From positions 967,499-1,031,498 of the forward strand of contig JXTB01000051.1 in NCBI GenBank assembly GCA_002914805.1: 64,000 nucleotides of DNA, read 5' to 3'. The notes beneath the pieces were generated by a model. That model did not search any database, was not told where the DNA came from, and saw only the letters and a program-made list of their open reading frames with translations. A program made the translations under genes and the position numbers. Origin of the DNA: Parasponia andersonii. Lineage: Eukaryota; Streptophyta; Magnoliopsida; Rosales; Cannabaceae. Shown here piece after piece: positions 51,001-63,343 of the stretch; position 1 is the stretch's first letter, and each line of letters begins with the position of its first letter.

Positions 51001-53190
51001 TTGGATAGAATTTGAAAACTATGTATAAATTTTGACGGGTGTTGGGTAACACAATGAATTATGTTTGATAAAAATAAAAAATACGAGTTTTGAACAAAAA
51101 TATATAGGCTTAATACATTAAATTGCTAAGCATGTTTTTGAGTTCTTTCTTTTTTTTCTTGTTGATTAATCATCGAAGCATACTTATGCCTAATAAATTA
51201 TATGATCATAATTTAAATAAGGTCTAAGAACTAATTAAGCGGAATGTAGTAAGGCAAGTACAATTCATTGGAAGAGGTCCAATTCACAATAGGCCACGTA
51301 ATCAAGAAATTCATGACACACCATGATGAAGTTGCAAACGACATGTCGTTTAGCTAAGTCAAACTAGACAAAATTGATACGCCACGTATTGGATTAAAGG
51401 CAATCTCAAATATTTACAATATATGTGTATAGTGTTAAAGCCTCATTTGAAGAGAAGTCGAGAAGAATTTAGATATTTTTACAAGAAGGTGTCAAGTTCT
51501 TAACTAATATTTTAGTCAATCCCTCACAAATGGACACCTATGATGACAAATGTCAAAACTTGATAATCAGAGAACATTAATCACTCATGTGTTGATACGT
51601 AGCTAAACCTCTCTAGAAGCCTTAACACTTCGCTTAGAATAGCTTCAATACTTGGCTTGGAAGCTCTACGCATTAGTTTACACATTTCCTACCTATTAAA
51701 GCCGGTCACTACCTTCCCTCATTTGCCTATAAATAAAGGTTTGGGGTCTTGCAATTCCACAACATTCAAATACATTAACAGCTTTATTAATTCAGTCTCT
51801 TTTTTGCTATCAAGTTCTCTCATGCACACTTTCTCCCTTTATCTTGTGGTCGTAGCTCTAACTTGATTCCAATGTTTCTCGATTTGAGCAAGAAACTCTT
51901 GTTTGTTTGGTCAGTATTTGAAAACTAAAGTTCTTTCTAGGATAGAAGTTAGTTGGATTTAATAATTTATAAACTTAGATAGGTGTTTGGTGTACATATG
52001 AGTTGTCTTATGTTTGTAAAAAAAATAAATTAAATTAAAAATTGAGTTTCTATCTCAAGGGAAAAAAATGCGAATTTTATGCATAAATGCCTAAGTACGC
52101 AAAAGCACACACCCTACCTACAGTTGCATCTAACTAATAGATCCTATTAATTAGTCCCTAAAAAAACCTCGATTATTTAGCATCTTGCTACAAAAATAGA
52201 TCCTATTCAATCTTGTTCTCTTGACTGGAAATTTGTAATTATACCATTTAAGCCCCGTGAACTCCATTTCTTTCTTAGGTGTTGTTTGGTTGGATGGAAT
52301 AAAATTGAATGTAATGATAATGAAAATAAGAATGGAAAAGAAAAAAAAATGATTATTTTGTTTAGTTGAAATTTTGAAATCAACTATGGAATGTAAAAGA
52401 ATTAACTGTACTTTGACTAATATACCCCTGATTTTGAATTAATTTTTTGTAAAAAAAATAAATATTATCATTATTGGAAAAAAGAAAATAATTATACTTA
52501 TGTTAATGATTAAATAGATTCAATTACCAAATATAAAAATAGATTAAATTTCTTGTGTAGTAAAATTAATATTTTAATAATTGCTCATTATTATTTACCA
52601 AATAAATATAACATACAAAATGTACGTTAGAAAATAAAAATATAGTAATTGGATCATATGAGGAAAAAGATAATTTATAGGTGATTTAGTCATAAATATA
52701 GATACAAGTTTTACACTTAATTTAGTCATAAAAATGAGGAAAAAAATGATAACGAGGGAACAAAACATGTTAAATAAGAAATAAAAAAATAATAATTAAC
52801 TTAAAAATAGAATAACTTTTACATCTATTTTCAAGTATAATTCTAATTCTTTTATTTAATATAATAATCATTACATTGTAAAAATCCTTTATAAGTAAAA
52901 AATGAAACTAAATAATATAAAATTATTACATTCTATTGCTACCAACTTATATTTTCACTTTTTTCCCATTAGTCATTCCTAGATATTGTCACGGAGCTTC
53001 CGGGGTCTTGACCCTCTCCTTCAAATCTCATCTCGATCAGATAGCATTATGACACAGTAACGAAAAATATGGGGCTCCATGATATTCATTAGAGCTTAGA
53101 ACAACTTTAATTTAAGCATTAGACAAATGGGATATGCCGTCACCAATTAATTTAATCATCTCCATTGTTAATACATTATCGCTCTCAATA
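51001..53190. other. Intergenic stretch with LTR-promoter-like and MITE-like pieces
   Basis: At 51,700-51,800 a TATAAATAAAG box is followed by pyrimidine-rich text resembling an LTR promoter/leader. At 52,280-52,945 an AT-rich block starts GGTGTTGTTTGGTTGGATGG and ends with a weakly inverted counterpart, as in Tourist/PIF-type MITEs. Neither is firm. No gene recognised. Confidence 0.35.
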
Positions 53191-53194
53191 GTCC

Positions 53195-53820
53195 ATGTTG
53201 GGCCCAGTTGATAAGCACGAAAAGGCAATGAATGAGACATGGGTAGAGAAAACGGCGACGTTTTTGGGGCAGAAACGGACTCGTACAATCACGGACCAAG
53301 TGGAGTGGAAGTGGAACCACCCAGAATCAAAGTCAGAAAGGCGAATACACTATAATCATATACGTTCTACATGTCTTTCTGTTTTGGTAGGGTAACATAA
53401 CGTAAGTGGTCAAAATAGAATAAGGCCAATTAAAATTCTAACAAAAGTTAATAATAATAAGCTCTTCTCCAAAAAAAAAAAAAAAAAAGTTGATAATAAT
53501 AAGCTCTACACGTGTAAACCCCGAGACGACACGTGGAAGAAAGGAGACTTTGTATTAGATAAGCACGGGATTTGGTGCGGAGAACGAGGGGGAAAACGAC
53601 ACGTCGCACGCCCGGGGGAGTGGACAAGGAGTTGTTTCTGGCGCGAATATCAAGGGATCGACTTTCAACAGTTACATATTAAAAAATAGAACTGGAAAGA
53701 GCCACATGGAATGGGACTGGACTCCAGCACGCGCCTCGCGTGACCCGTGATTCGAGTGTTTGTGCGCCCTACGCAAGGTTTTGGTCCTCCTCTACAGTGC
53801 CTCAACTGTCATTTGTTTCT
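53195..53820. promoter_or_regulatory. GC-richer segment with clustered ACGT (G-box/ABRE-like) motifs
   Basis: TACACGTGTA at 53,507-53,516, GACACGTGG at 53,528-53,536 and CGACACGTCG at 53,597-53,606 fall within 100 bases, in DNA clearly less AT-rich than its surroundings; a further GACGT lies near 53,257. Such clusters bind bZIP/bHLH factors in ABA- and light-responsive plant promoters. No gene is visible next to it. The open frame at 53,195-53,395 has no recognisable family. Confidence 0.4.
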
Positions 53821-55429
53821 ACTTTTTTTTTTTTTGTTTATTTTTCTTTTAATAAAAAATAATGTCACATGTACTTTACACTTTACCATGCCCGACAAAA
53901 TTTATCGTCTTAATTCGTTATTAAGTTATTATAATTATATTTTAAGTGAATTTAAATAAAATTTAATTTATTAATTATAATCACTTAATAATAAATTGTT
54001 ATAAAATTATATATCCAATACTAGTATTAGGTATCACTAATATTTTATAATATTAAGTTTTAATTAAAAAAAAGATTGGAAAGATTTAAATTTGAAATGT
54101 TAACATTAAAGTTTAGTATAGTACCCTGACTTCCAAAATCTATGACCACCTAATCATATTTTCATGTTGATTTGCTCAATAAATATTGGATCTTCTAGTA
54201 TTAATTTAGAGTGCACTCTTGATTATTTTGAAATCTGAATTTTTCTAGATTTTATATTCCTTTGTTTTTGAAAGTAACTGATTATGTTCGTATTTAAATT
54301 ATACATGTTAAAAACTTTATATATAATTAATTTTTTTAATAATTTATTCATTGTAATTTAAGGTGTAAAATTTTAGTACACAACCTAATATACATGATTA
54401 TTACTTTCTAAAATACAAAGACCTAAATTTGTATTAAAAATAAATAATCTAGAACAAAAACTAACATAAAACCCAATTTTATTAGGGCTTATTAATCCGT
54501 CTTAGATAACTAATCCAATCCAAATATTCGAGAATTGAATTGGATTGGATGAAAATCCTTAAATCAATGTCAATTGATTTGTGAAAGTATTTATGCATGA
54601 TTAATTTAGGGGTTATTTTATGTTGATTATGGTTATGAAATAATCTCAACTACAATGATTGTACTTAGGTGGGTTTGGTTCATGGGAACAGAATCAAACT
54701 AGAATATGAATTGTAATAAAACATATTTGAAAAAAAGATCTACATATGAATATTAATGATATTCCGCTTTTTAGTTGAAGTAATATATAATATTTTTCTG
54801 TTGAATAACATTTTGATGATAATACTCTTATTTTTCAATATCTTGGTAAAAGGAAAAATAACAAAAATTAGGTTTTCTTTAGGTTTGATTTTGAATAGAA
54901 TGCTTATTCCTTAGGTGGAAATGAATGATTATTCTTTTGTTAAAAGTGTAAAGCAAATTATGGAATAGACTTTTTATTGAAATGATCATTCTATTTAAAA
55001 ACTCATTATTTGAAACAAACCATGTTTAATGATGTCAGACTCTATCAAACATCTAATGATTCCAATACACGATAATGGTTGCACTTAATGTGTGGCCTAA
55101 TATTACTTAGCCAATGGAGAGGCCCCAAATGGTATGATTAAATAATTGAAACATGGGATTTAGTTATTTAACGACATCATTAATGACCAACTACATTGTC
55201 GATATTATGCTTATTAGACAACTAAAATGATAGGGTCTATTGGGCTCGAGATAATTGTAAGTGTCATAACAATATGACACCCATGAAAATTAAGCAGCAA
55301 ACCTTAAGAACGATATCTAGATCCAGACATTTGTACAATCGTATAAGGTATACCTCTAGAGTCTCCGCTCAATTCTAACCTAAGATGTTACGAACTTCAC
55401 TCACCAACGGATTAAGCACTTGTAAAACA
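53821..55429. other. AT-rich intergenic stretch
   Basis: No gene. A block at about 54,665-55,025 starts GTGGGTTTGGTTCATGG and ends with AAACAAACCATG, a weak inverted pair that may mark a MITE. Confidence 0.4.
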
Positions 55430-55860
55430 GTCAAAATGGATCAAGCTAAACGGGTTAGCCCGTGATCTGTTACTGTAGCCTATGAGCCAACCCAACTCAG
55501 CTCGTTCAAGATAGGTCAGGGCCTAGCTCGACTATACTCTTAGGATTGAACTAGGCTTATCATTAGACCTTTTTTAAAAAAATTTAAAAATAATAATATA
55601 ATATATTATGTTATATATAATTATATAATATATTTATATGCTTTTAATTATTAAATTATTTAAAAAATTTTAAATTAAAAAAAGGTCAAATGTCGGCCAG
55701 AACAGGCCGACCCGCGTTGGCCAGCCCTGCTTGGGCCATAAGGCCGAGCAGGGCTCCCTTCTCAACCACACAGGCCGGACCAGTCCAGCCGGCTTATTTG
55801 GACGGGCTAGCCCAACCCATCTCTTCATACCCAAAACCTGCTATGGGTGGGCCGAACACC
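55430..55860 (+). mobile_element. hAT-like MITE with GC-rich ends and AT-rich core
   Basis: Starts GTCAAAATGG, as does the copy at 20,054. The ends carry inverted GGGTTAGCCCGT (55,455) and ACGGGCTAGCCC (55,802), and the core 55,565-55,685 is almost pure A/T. The right half aligns by eye with the reverse complement of 20,054-20,270. The 88-codon open frame within it is an accident of GC content. Confidence 0.6.
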
Positions 55861-58004
55861 TATAAAGCTTGCACTCTACAAAAATGTCTTAAGGTAATAC
55901 ACCGTAATAGTTCCAAAGATCTTAATAATAGATCCCAAAAATACTACTCATGTTAGTGATAGTAATGGCAATTAAGCAACAACTACAGATGATATCACCG
56001 AGAGGGACAAGAACTTGAGAAGTGACACTCGAAGCACTAGGGGCTACTTTGTCTTACTTCACCTGGAGAGTAAAGAGAATAGTTTGATATATATTTGAAA
56101 TGATTGTCTTTTTCAACCATTTCATTTCATTCAAATGGAAAATTTATTAAAATTTGTGTTTATTTTAATAATTTAAGTTATTTCATTTAAATAGTAATTT
56201 AGAATGAGTATTTATTTCTACAATTTAATTTTTCTATTTAAATAATCCATCAGACACATCAATCTTTAAAATGTGATTTTTGTATCTTAGAATGAGAATA
56301 GAAGCTAAAATATATTTTTGAATAATCCATTCTAATGTCTCTTATTCTTTATTTCACTCTATTTCACATCAAATATTTAATTCTAATTATAACTCACTCA
56401 CTCCAATAGATAAACGAAAGGAGGTAAATATTTTCTGTCTTAGGCTATTTATTGACATAAACCTTAGAGAGTATTGCACGTGACAACTACCACAGTAGGA
56501 TTTCAAGATAAGGCAGAGGATACCTGAAAGCAGTAAGGACACATAGATTACTGGAAAACCACTCCAAAACTTAGTGATGTGCTTCTTAAGGAATTTACAA
56601 TTCTGAATATGTTGGCAGTTAAAAGTTATACCTATTTTAGTTTTTCAAAACAGTTATCATGTGATTGAATCTTGGAACAATCACTCTGAATATTTTATCA
56701 AACAATATTCTCTCAAATTGCCTTTTAAGCAATTGATATGAAATAATACTAATTATAGCTGAAATTATCAAAATAATTAAAAAAACTACCAAACTAGCCT
56801 TTTAGCCTAAATTAGTATGACTGTTTCTACGGTCTAAATAGCCACTGCCTGTGAAACTAAATTTATCATCCCTACATTACCGTCCTAGATGGTATGCCTC
56901 AAAAACAAACCGAAAAAAAAAGTCACTCATTTGATGACATCTCTAATTTAGTATAAGGCATTTTCAATTGTCACAAAAATTTAAAGTTGAGATGGAAGTT
57001 GTTAATTCACATGCGAGTCAGCTTGGAGTTTGTTAGGTTGTTAGAGATAAAAATGGGCATACGATATTGGTTTTTCCTAGTTGCTACTCAATCTATCGTA
57101 TGTTATACTAAGAAGAGTTGGAAATTGGGGGTGAGTCATATGCATGCTTTGTAGTAAACATGTTATCTAAATTTCCTACACAGAGTTGCGTTTGGGATTA
57201 TTACTGACCATTTGACAATATTGATCAGCACGAGTCTCAATATATTACTTAAACAAAATTTTGACTATATATAATAAGGAATACTGGTTGTATTTTTTTT
57301 TTTTTATATTCTTTTTTGTATTTTTTTTGTCTTATTATTTTACACATAAAATTGCACTTAATTTTTTATATTATTCAAATATTAAACTTAATAATAGAAT
57401 ATCTAGAATAAAAAAAAATTAAATAATAGAATTTATATGTCAAATAATGAAAAAAAAAAAAACGTAAAAGAAAGTAAGAAAGATAATGTCATTTTATTTT
57501 AGGCATTTCTAACTTATTTCTCTCGTAATTTAGAGAACAAAGTAAGGGCAATTCATTGCTTAAAAATTATCTTTTTGTGCTACTTAGTTTTCTATTACTT
57601 TAACGAAAAAAAAAAAAAAAACAAGAAATCGATGACAACGTGATTCAAGGAGAAGGTACTACCAAGCGGGAAAAATATGTGAAAAATAATTACAAGTAGT
57701 ACACCATTTAATTGCCCCGTAACATTAAAAAAAAATCATACTTCTATCATACTTTAAAAATCATATTACGAGAAGTTAATGCTTGATGCATTACATAACT
57801 ATATTAAAATGGGTAATAGAGTTAATTAAATGGATAATAGAATGTTGAGATTGACGACGTGTGAGTTTGATACCATCATATTATGAAATATTCACTAATC
57901 CACCACCCACGTATGATATCTGGACTCCAAGAATTCCTTGATGGCTAAAAGTAATGCTATCGGCTGTTTGGATAATGTTAGTACTTCAAACTATTATATA
58001 ATAA
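55861..58004. other. AT-rich intergenic stretch
   Basis: No gene recognised. Poly-T/poly-A rich DNA at 57,290-57,480 could form a weak hairpin. Confidence 0.5.
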
Positions 58005-58185
58005 TTTTGAGTAATGTTACAGGATAATTTAAAGCGCTAAACATTATACAAAGTGTTAATTTCTCACTAAAAAATAGAATAATATTTTAGGTGGAATCCT
58101 ATATGACTTAATATATTAATTTTTAATTTTATTTTTTAGTAAAAAATTGACATTTAATGCGATGCTCCCACGACATTACTCAAAA
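58005..58185. mobile_element. MITE with TTTTGAGTAATG termini
   Basis: TTTTGAGTAATGTTAC at 58,005 and its counterpart GACATTACTCAAAA ending at 58,185 are inverted. A second inverted pair (CACTAAAAAATAGAAT and complement of TATTTTTTAGTAAAAAA) lies inside. 181 bp, non-coding; this terminus type is common in plant MITEs. Confidence 0.7.
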
Positions 58186-58962
58186 TGTTTCGTATTACTA
58201 TCTTATATATAAATTATCATAATTCAATTTATATATTAAAATTTATTATAAATAGATTAAATATTATTATTAATTAAATAATAATAAATCTTATTGTATT
58301 GATATTAAAAATTTGGTAAAATAATTTTTACCAAGCATTATCAATAAATATTTCCTTAGCAATGTTCTCGGTAGCATTGCTCTTTAGTCTAACCAGAAGA
58401 TAAAGATGCAGCAGGTCCCTTTAGAAAACAAACAGATTCTCACGGACATTACACCACCTCCTAGTTACTGTCCTTTCGACCCTATTTCGGGTTCAAAGGC
58501 CTCTAATTGGCCATTGCCCTTTATTCTCTCAATTTAACTCTCTTTTCTCTGCACAGTTTTATTTATTTATTTTTATTGGGGCTATATTATTGTCGTTGTC
58601 CAGTCTCTATCGACTCTATCCTAAATGGATAAAATTGTATGCCAAATAACACCATTCTCACCCATTGTCACTTGTCATCCCTCTAATTACTGTCTGCAAC
58701 TGCAAGCCCAGCTTAGGCTAAAATGGCTACACATATGGATATCAGGCTAATGGTATGGGCACAGTCTTATCAGTCCACCACCAATCAAAACAAAACAAAT
58801 ATCTTATATTTGTTGTTTCTTTTTCTTTTTAAAGATTTGGGTCCACATTCTGCTTCCCCAGAATCTTAAATTGTTACTTTTTAGGCCCCCAATGCTGCTC
58901 TACATATCAACTATATAACTATATGTGAACAGATCAATACCCCTTTTTTTTGTTTGGTATCT

Positions 58963-58996
<34 letters not shown>

Positions 58997-61262
58997 GTTG
59001 GGGAAGGAAAAAGAAAGAGAGAGGGAAAGTCTTCCTTTTTTGCTGGAATTTGGTGTTTGGAAGATTTGGAATTGAAATCTTTTTCCGGGATGGTACAATA
59101 CAACTACGGTCCATGCAGTTACATCTTTTTTTTGGGTCAGTCAGTCTAAAACCAACCATTTTACTTTACCTTCCACTTAGGAATTAGGATTAGCCATTTT
59201 ATTTTATTGTCGGCTGTCTATCTGGTGTGATAAGAACAAAGCAGTCAGATTTCACTGAAAAAAAAAAAAAGAAAAAGAAAAGGAGGGAGTGAAACCAAAT
59301 TTTCCTAAACACATTGAAAGAAGTAAAAAAAGTATATGAATAGAGTATAAATATATTCAAGGCTAATAATGTCAGATTTTCGCTAATAAAACACTATTAT
59401 AGTCATCCATTATTGTGGAATTAACGTTAATCCAACTATACATCTATAATAAACATTTAACATTTTTCATATTGTTATTCAGTTATACTTGGTAAATGGT
59501 AAAACTTTCTTTTGAGGTTTTTCTCTCTTTTTAAACCATATTTTATCTGTTTGTTAAGAAATATGACACAGTAAATTACACCGTCTATGACAATCTGCAG
59601 CTTGCAACGAACATAGGAAGCACACAATCGAATGTCAAAACACGAGAATTTGTCACTTGCCAATGTGAAAGTGTAGTAGAATCACAATAATGCCAATATA
59701 AATTACACATCATGGCTTCTATATCTCACGTATTTACACAGCAGAAAATACAGAAACTTCAAAGTGCTTTTGCTTTAGCCAACTGAAACTAGAGACTTGG
59801 ACCAAATGTCTTACCAAAGACTTAGAGGACTTTTATCCCCCTGCATATGCAAATTTGACTGGCCACGAATGAATATGACAAATGCCATTGAGATAAGGAA
59901 AATACATCAAAGGGTCCAAATCAAAATTCAAGACAAACCAAACCACACCTATCCAAAAAAAATGTTTCTGAGTCACATGTTTAGTCCTAATATATGGTTA
60001 GGCATCCTCGTGAGACAATCCTCCTTACCCCAGAATCCTAACCCAAAAAGAGACAGAAATGAAGCAGAGCCATAGTTTTTAAATGTTTTTTCCCCCTCTT
60101 TTAACTAATTTATTTTGAGGTCTCTGTATGCATGTGACATGGTGTCCAACTATTTGACTGTCATCTTGCGTACCTAAAATCTAAACTTTAGATACTGCTA
60201 GATTTTTGGCATCGCAATTGACCATTCTCCCCCTTGTTCTCTTTCTTTATGTTTGCAAGTGGATACTTTGACCATTTTCTACGCATTCATTTTATGTTCT
60301 CCCCATCTTTTGATTCTGACATACTCAACTTCTTTAAGCATAAGTTCCACCCCATTATTGGTTTCTAATGCGAATTTAAAACTCTTCCCTATAAAATGGT
60401 CGCCTGGTCAAACTACAATATTAATGGGGTTTAGAGATTATGCTTAAAGAATTAATCATCCTAATAATAATGTAAGGTAAGATCTTGTAGCGTTAGGTAC
60501 CAAAATTGGCAAATTATGTAAGATTTCACATACCATGACCTTTATCTTTTGTCTTTAGGGTTGGATTCTACACTTGTAGACTTAATATGTCATTCCTTTA
60601 AAAAGTTCACACTTTTTTGTTTCTTCTAAACAAGTTTGCTTTAGACCAAGCTCAAGCTGCTTAGGAAGTGATGACTTTATATACTAAGCTGGTTTTCTTA
60701 ATCAATTGTTTGATAGATAAACTTTCCATTCCCCCGTTGGGTTACCATATACATGAGAAAAGGGACAAATTATGGAAACATTGGGGCCGACCTGTCAACC
60801 TTGGATTCCAAACGAAACAGAGTTAATGAAGTAGGATCTTGCTTGTACTAGTAATTTCATGTCTATGATTTTCCACTATCAAGGGATGGAATGACATTAT
60901 ATACTAGCTTAAAGAGAATCAAAATTCGTTATCACCTTACATTTTCAGCGAGTAAGATCGGTATTGGGATGCCTATTTTCATTGGTGCCATTGCCTGTTG
61001 TAGGACTTGTGTCAGCTTTACTTTTTGAGTTTAAATGGGTCAAATATTTTCTTTTCTGTGGATATGGTGATGAAACCCGTCACACAGTTCCAAAGACCAA
61101 GTGGGTTTTGGGGGCCTTTTGCTTATCTCAGAATGTGGATTTACTCGACTTCTTTTTGTACAAAACCTGCATACATCACATTCTGAGGTCCAGGAGTTAA
61201 AGGACTTGCAAAAAGAGAATATGGACCGGAACCGGACCAAACTCGTTGAAATCAATAATCAT
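58186..61262. other. Intergenic stretch with a GA microsatellite
   Basis: No gene recognised despite several moderately GC-rich patches (58,380-58,740, 59,030-59,130, 60,780-61,260). A (GA)n run lies at 58,963-58,988, directly followed by twelve G (58,988-58,999). The open frames here either overlap the microsatellite or have no recognisable family. Confidence 0.6.
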
Positions 61263-61280
61263 TTGCCCTCCCTTTTGCTT

Positions 61281-61522
61281 TTGCTTTTGTTTTTTTTTGA
61301 AATAGGGCTTAATAATGACTTCTATTTATTATAAATTAAAAAAAATATCTATTACTGCCCACTCTACCCAGATAATAGACTTACTTATTCCTAAAATAAC
61401 TTGAATCTATGACCGAGATCCTAAATAGTGGGTACTTTTACCACTTAAGCCAACCCACCTCGTCAAATTGAACCACCTCGATGATAAGGTAAGTCAATAC
61501 AATTGTCTACTAGTTCAGCCAC
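61281..61522 (-). mobile_element. tRNA-derived SINE with an 18-bp target-site duplication
   Basis: The 242-bp insert is flanked by two copies of TTGCCCTCCCTTTTGCTT (61,263-61,280 and 61,523-61,540). On the minus strand it has an A-box-like TGGCTTAAGTGG, about 40 bases later a degenerate B-box-like GATTCAAGTTA, and it ends in an A-rich tail (the T run at 61,286-61,298 on the plus strand). The perfect duplication suggests a fairly recent insertion. Confidence 0.75.
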
Positions 61523-61540
61523 TTGCCCTCCCTTTTGCTT

Positions 61541-62687
61541 GGTTGAACAAAGAGCAATAATTGCTCTGGAACTCTTATAAGGGCTAAGGCAAGGATATTC
61601 GGCTTTTAACTAGTATTCGAGTAGAGAATTTTGAATAATATTCATACAATTGGATGTTACTTATTGGGCCACAATCACTGTTAATGACATAATATTTCTC
61701 TTTTATTTGAGTTTTCAACTTCATACCTGTGTATAAAGTAATACTATGGAGCACTGTATAGTATGCAGTATCATATTACGTGTCAGTCTATTAATTATAA
61801 TCCTCGAGAAACAGATTGACTCATCAGATGTTGGCATTGCTCTTACTTATTTCCTACTTTTCACGTTTAAAGAATTTTTCTCGTGTACATGAGTCAGATG
61901 ACAATTATTCAAAATTTTTGTACAAGAAATATAGCCGCCAAAGAGATACTTAAAGAAAAACCCACAAATGGAGTTACTTCTATTTCATCAGAGCCTTTTC
62001 TGTCTCCTATATCTCTAATTGTAATTTCTTGAGATAACAGCATCCCATTTTTGAGTAAGATGAAATGAATATTAAGCCTGTGCAAATTCTTTAAGTAGAT
62101 TATTTTAACATGAGTAAATTTCTGTGATTCTAATCCTTGCCTGGATTGTACCATGTAATCGGCAAAATGAATTGGAATGTTTTTTCTCATTTACCATCAA
62201 TCTCAAATGCTATTAGAAATTGCTAGAATTCCAAGATGCATTAACAAATACTTGATACAAAATCTTATTCCAAATTCATTTAGCTAGAGTTCTAAGAGAG
62301 TGCATCTTTCCCACATGCTGCTATTCAATTAGTCTTTTCATCCATATTTTCCAGGCTCAAATTACCTCTGTTCATTTGACTAAACTGAAATTCAGAACAG
62401 GATTTATTTTATTTAAAAATATCTTCCAAAAGATAATAATTTAGCAGATGCAGAAATCAAGTTTACCACTGATTGAAACAATCAATCAAAAACTGACAAG
62501 GAGCAAAACATGTTTTATAATAACATATTCTTTCAAACGGTCAAAGTCATTGGAGGGGTTCCGATGTGAGAAGTACACTACGAAAGGCAACACTCGAATA
62601 GGATAAACAGATGAAGGTTCAATTACATTGAAAGAAGCATCAAATTTGCAACTTACTACCAGATGATGTTACGGATGCCCAAAAAGT
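61541..62687. other. Intergenic stretch downstream of APC13
   Basis: No gene recognised. A 93-codon open frame at 61,909-62,190 (minus) shows no known domain. The part nearest 62,687 should be the APC13 3' UTR. Confidence 0.5.
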
Positions 62688-63343
62688 TCACTGATTGCCC
62701 AATACAAGATCATGCCAAGCATCCCCATTAACTTGTCGAGTCTCCTGATCTGCACAATAGACCAAAACAAAAAGGAATGAGAATGGAGACTTTTTTCTTA
62801 TTCTCGTCTTTTCTTCATTCAAACAAAGATAGTAGCATTAGTGGACTACAATATGAAGCTTCCTAAAATTACGCCATGAAACTTTTTACTGAGAATCGTA
62901 GCAATAGCCTAAAAATCAGAAGACTGATTAAGAAACACGAAGTTGAATTTGATAAATAGATGACATGACTGTATCAGACAAAATCATAAATATCAAAGCA
63001 TTATCCTATTCTTAGCTTGCCAATATCCAAAGTCACCAAACAAAAGGGGGAAAAGAAATATCCTTTGCGTGAATTTCTAAGTATTTTGCTACGATATGAA
63101 ACTAAAGAATAGTGTTAATGCATACTCGAGTCCTCGGTGTCATCAGTTCGAACGACCATAACTGGTGGTAAAGGAAGATCTGCAACAACAGAATATAAAT
63201 TTTAATATGCATTGTGAAGAACACAACTGAAGAGTAGTTCTTCATGAAACAAAAGAAAGATGTATACCATCATCAGGAAGAGTGTCTCTCATCCATTCTT
63301 CGTCAACAACATCAATAAGTATACCCAAGCTCAATTCTGCCAT
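62688..63343 (-). CDS. APC13: Anaphase-promoting complex subunit 13 (APC13/BONSAI); exons 63343-63268, 63179-63126, 62749-62688
   Basis: Three short exons join in phase (1, 1) to 63 codons plus stop, the usual length of plant APC13. The protein starts [20 protein letters not shown] and continues with [20 protein letters not shown], then [13 protein letters not shown]. This is near-identical to the remembered Arabidopsis BONSAI protein across its length. APC13 is a small structural subunit that stabilises the TPR arm of the APC/C, the nuclear ubiquitin ligase that drives mitotic exit. Splice sites are GTATAC/TTGCAG and GTATGC/GTGCAG. An acceptor (CTTTTTTCAG) 52 bases before the ATG suggests a 5' UTR intron. 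No full-length open frame is visible in any single frame, so a simple ORF scan would miss this gene. Confidence 0.95.

Noticed and set aside
51700-51860. TATAAATAAAG plus leader-like text, considered as a pararetrovirus or LTR promoter
   Set aside because: No coding domain, primer-binding site or repeat partner nearby; recorded only as LTR-promoter-like.
53195-53395. Open frame of 66 codons in the GC-richer island
   Set aside because: No recognisable family, no splice or start context; composition alone can explain it.
55690-55956. Open frame of 88 codons with Ala/Pro/Arg-rich protein
   Set aside because: It is the GC-rich end of the hAT-like MITE.
58925-59187. Several open frames across the GA/G-run region on both strands
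   Set aside because: They are low-complexity translations of a microsatellite.
61909-62190. Open frame of 93 codons (minus) that at first recalled a transposon polyprotein
   Set aside because: No conserved motif in the right order; treated as chance.
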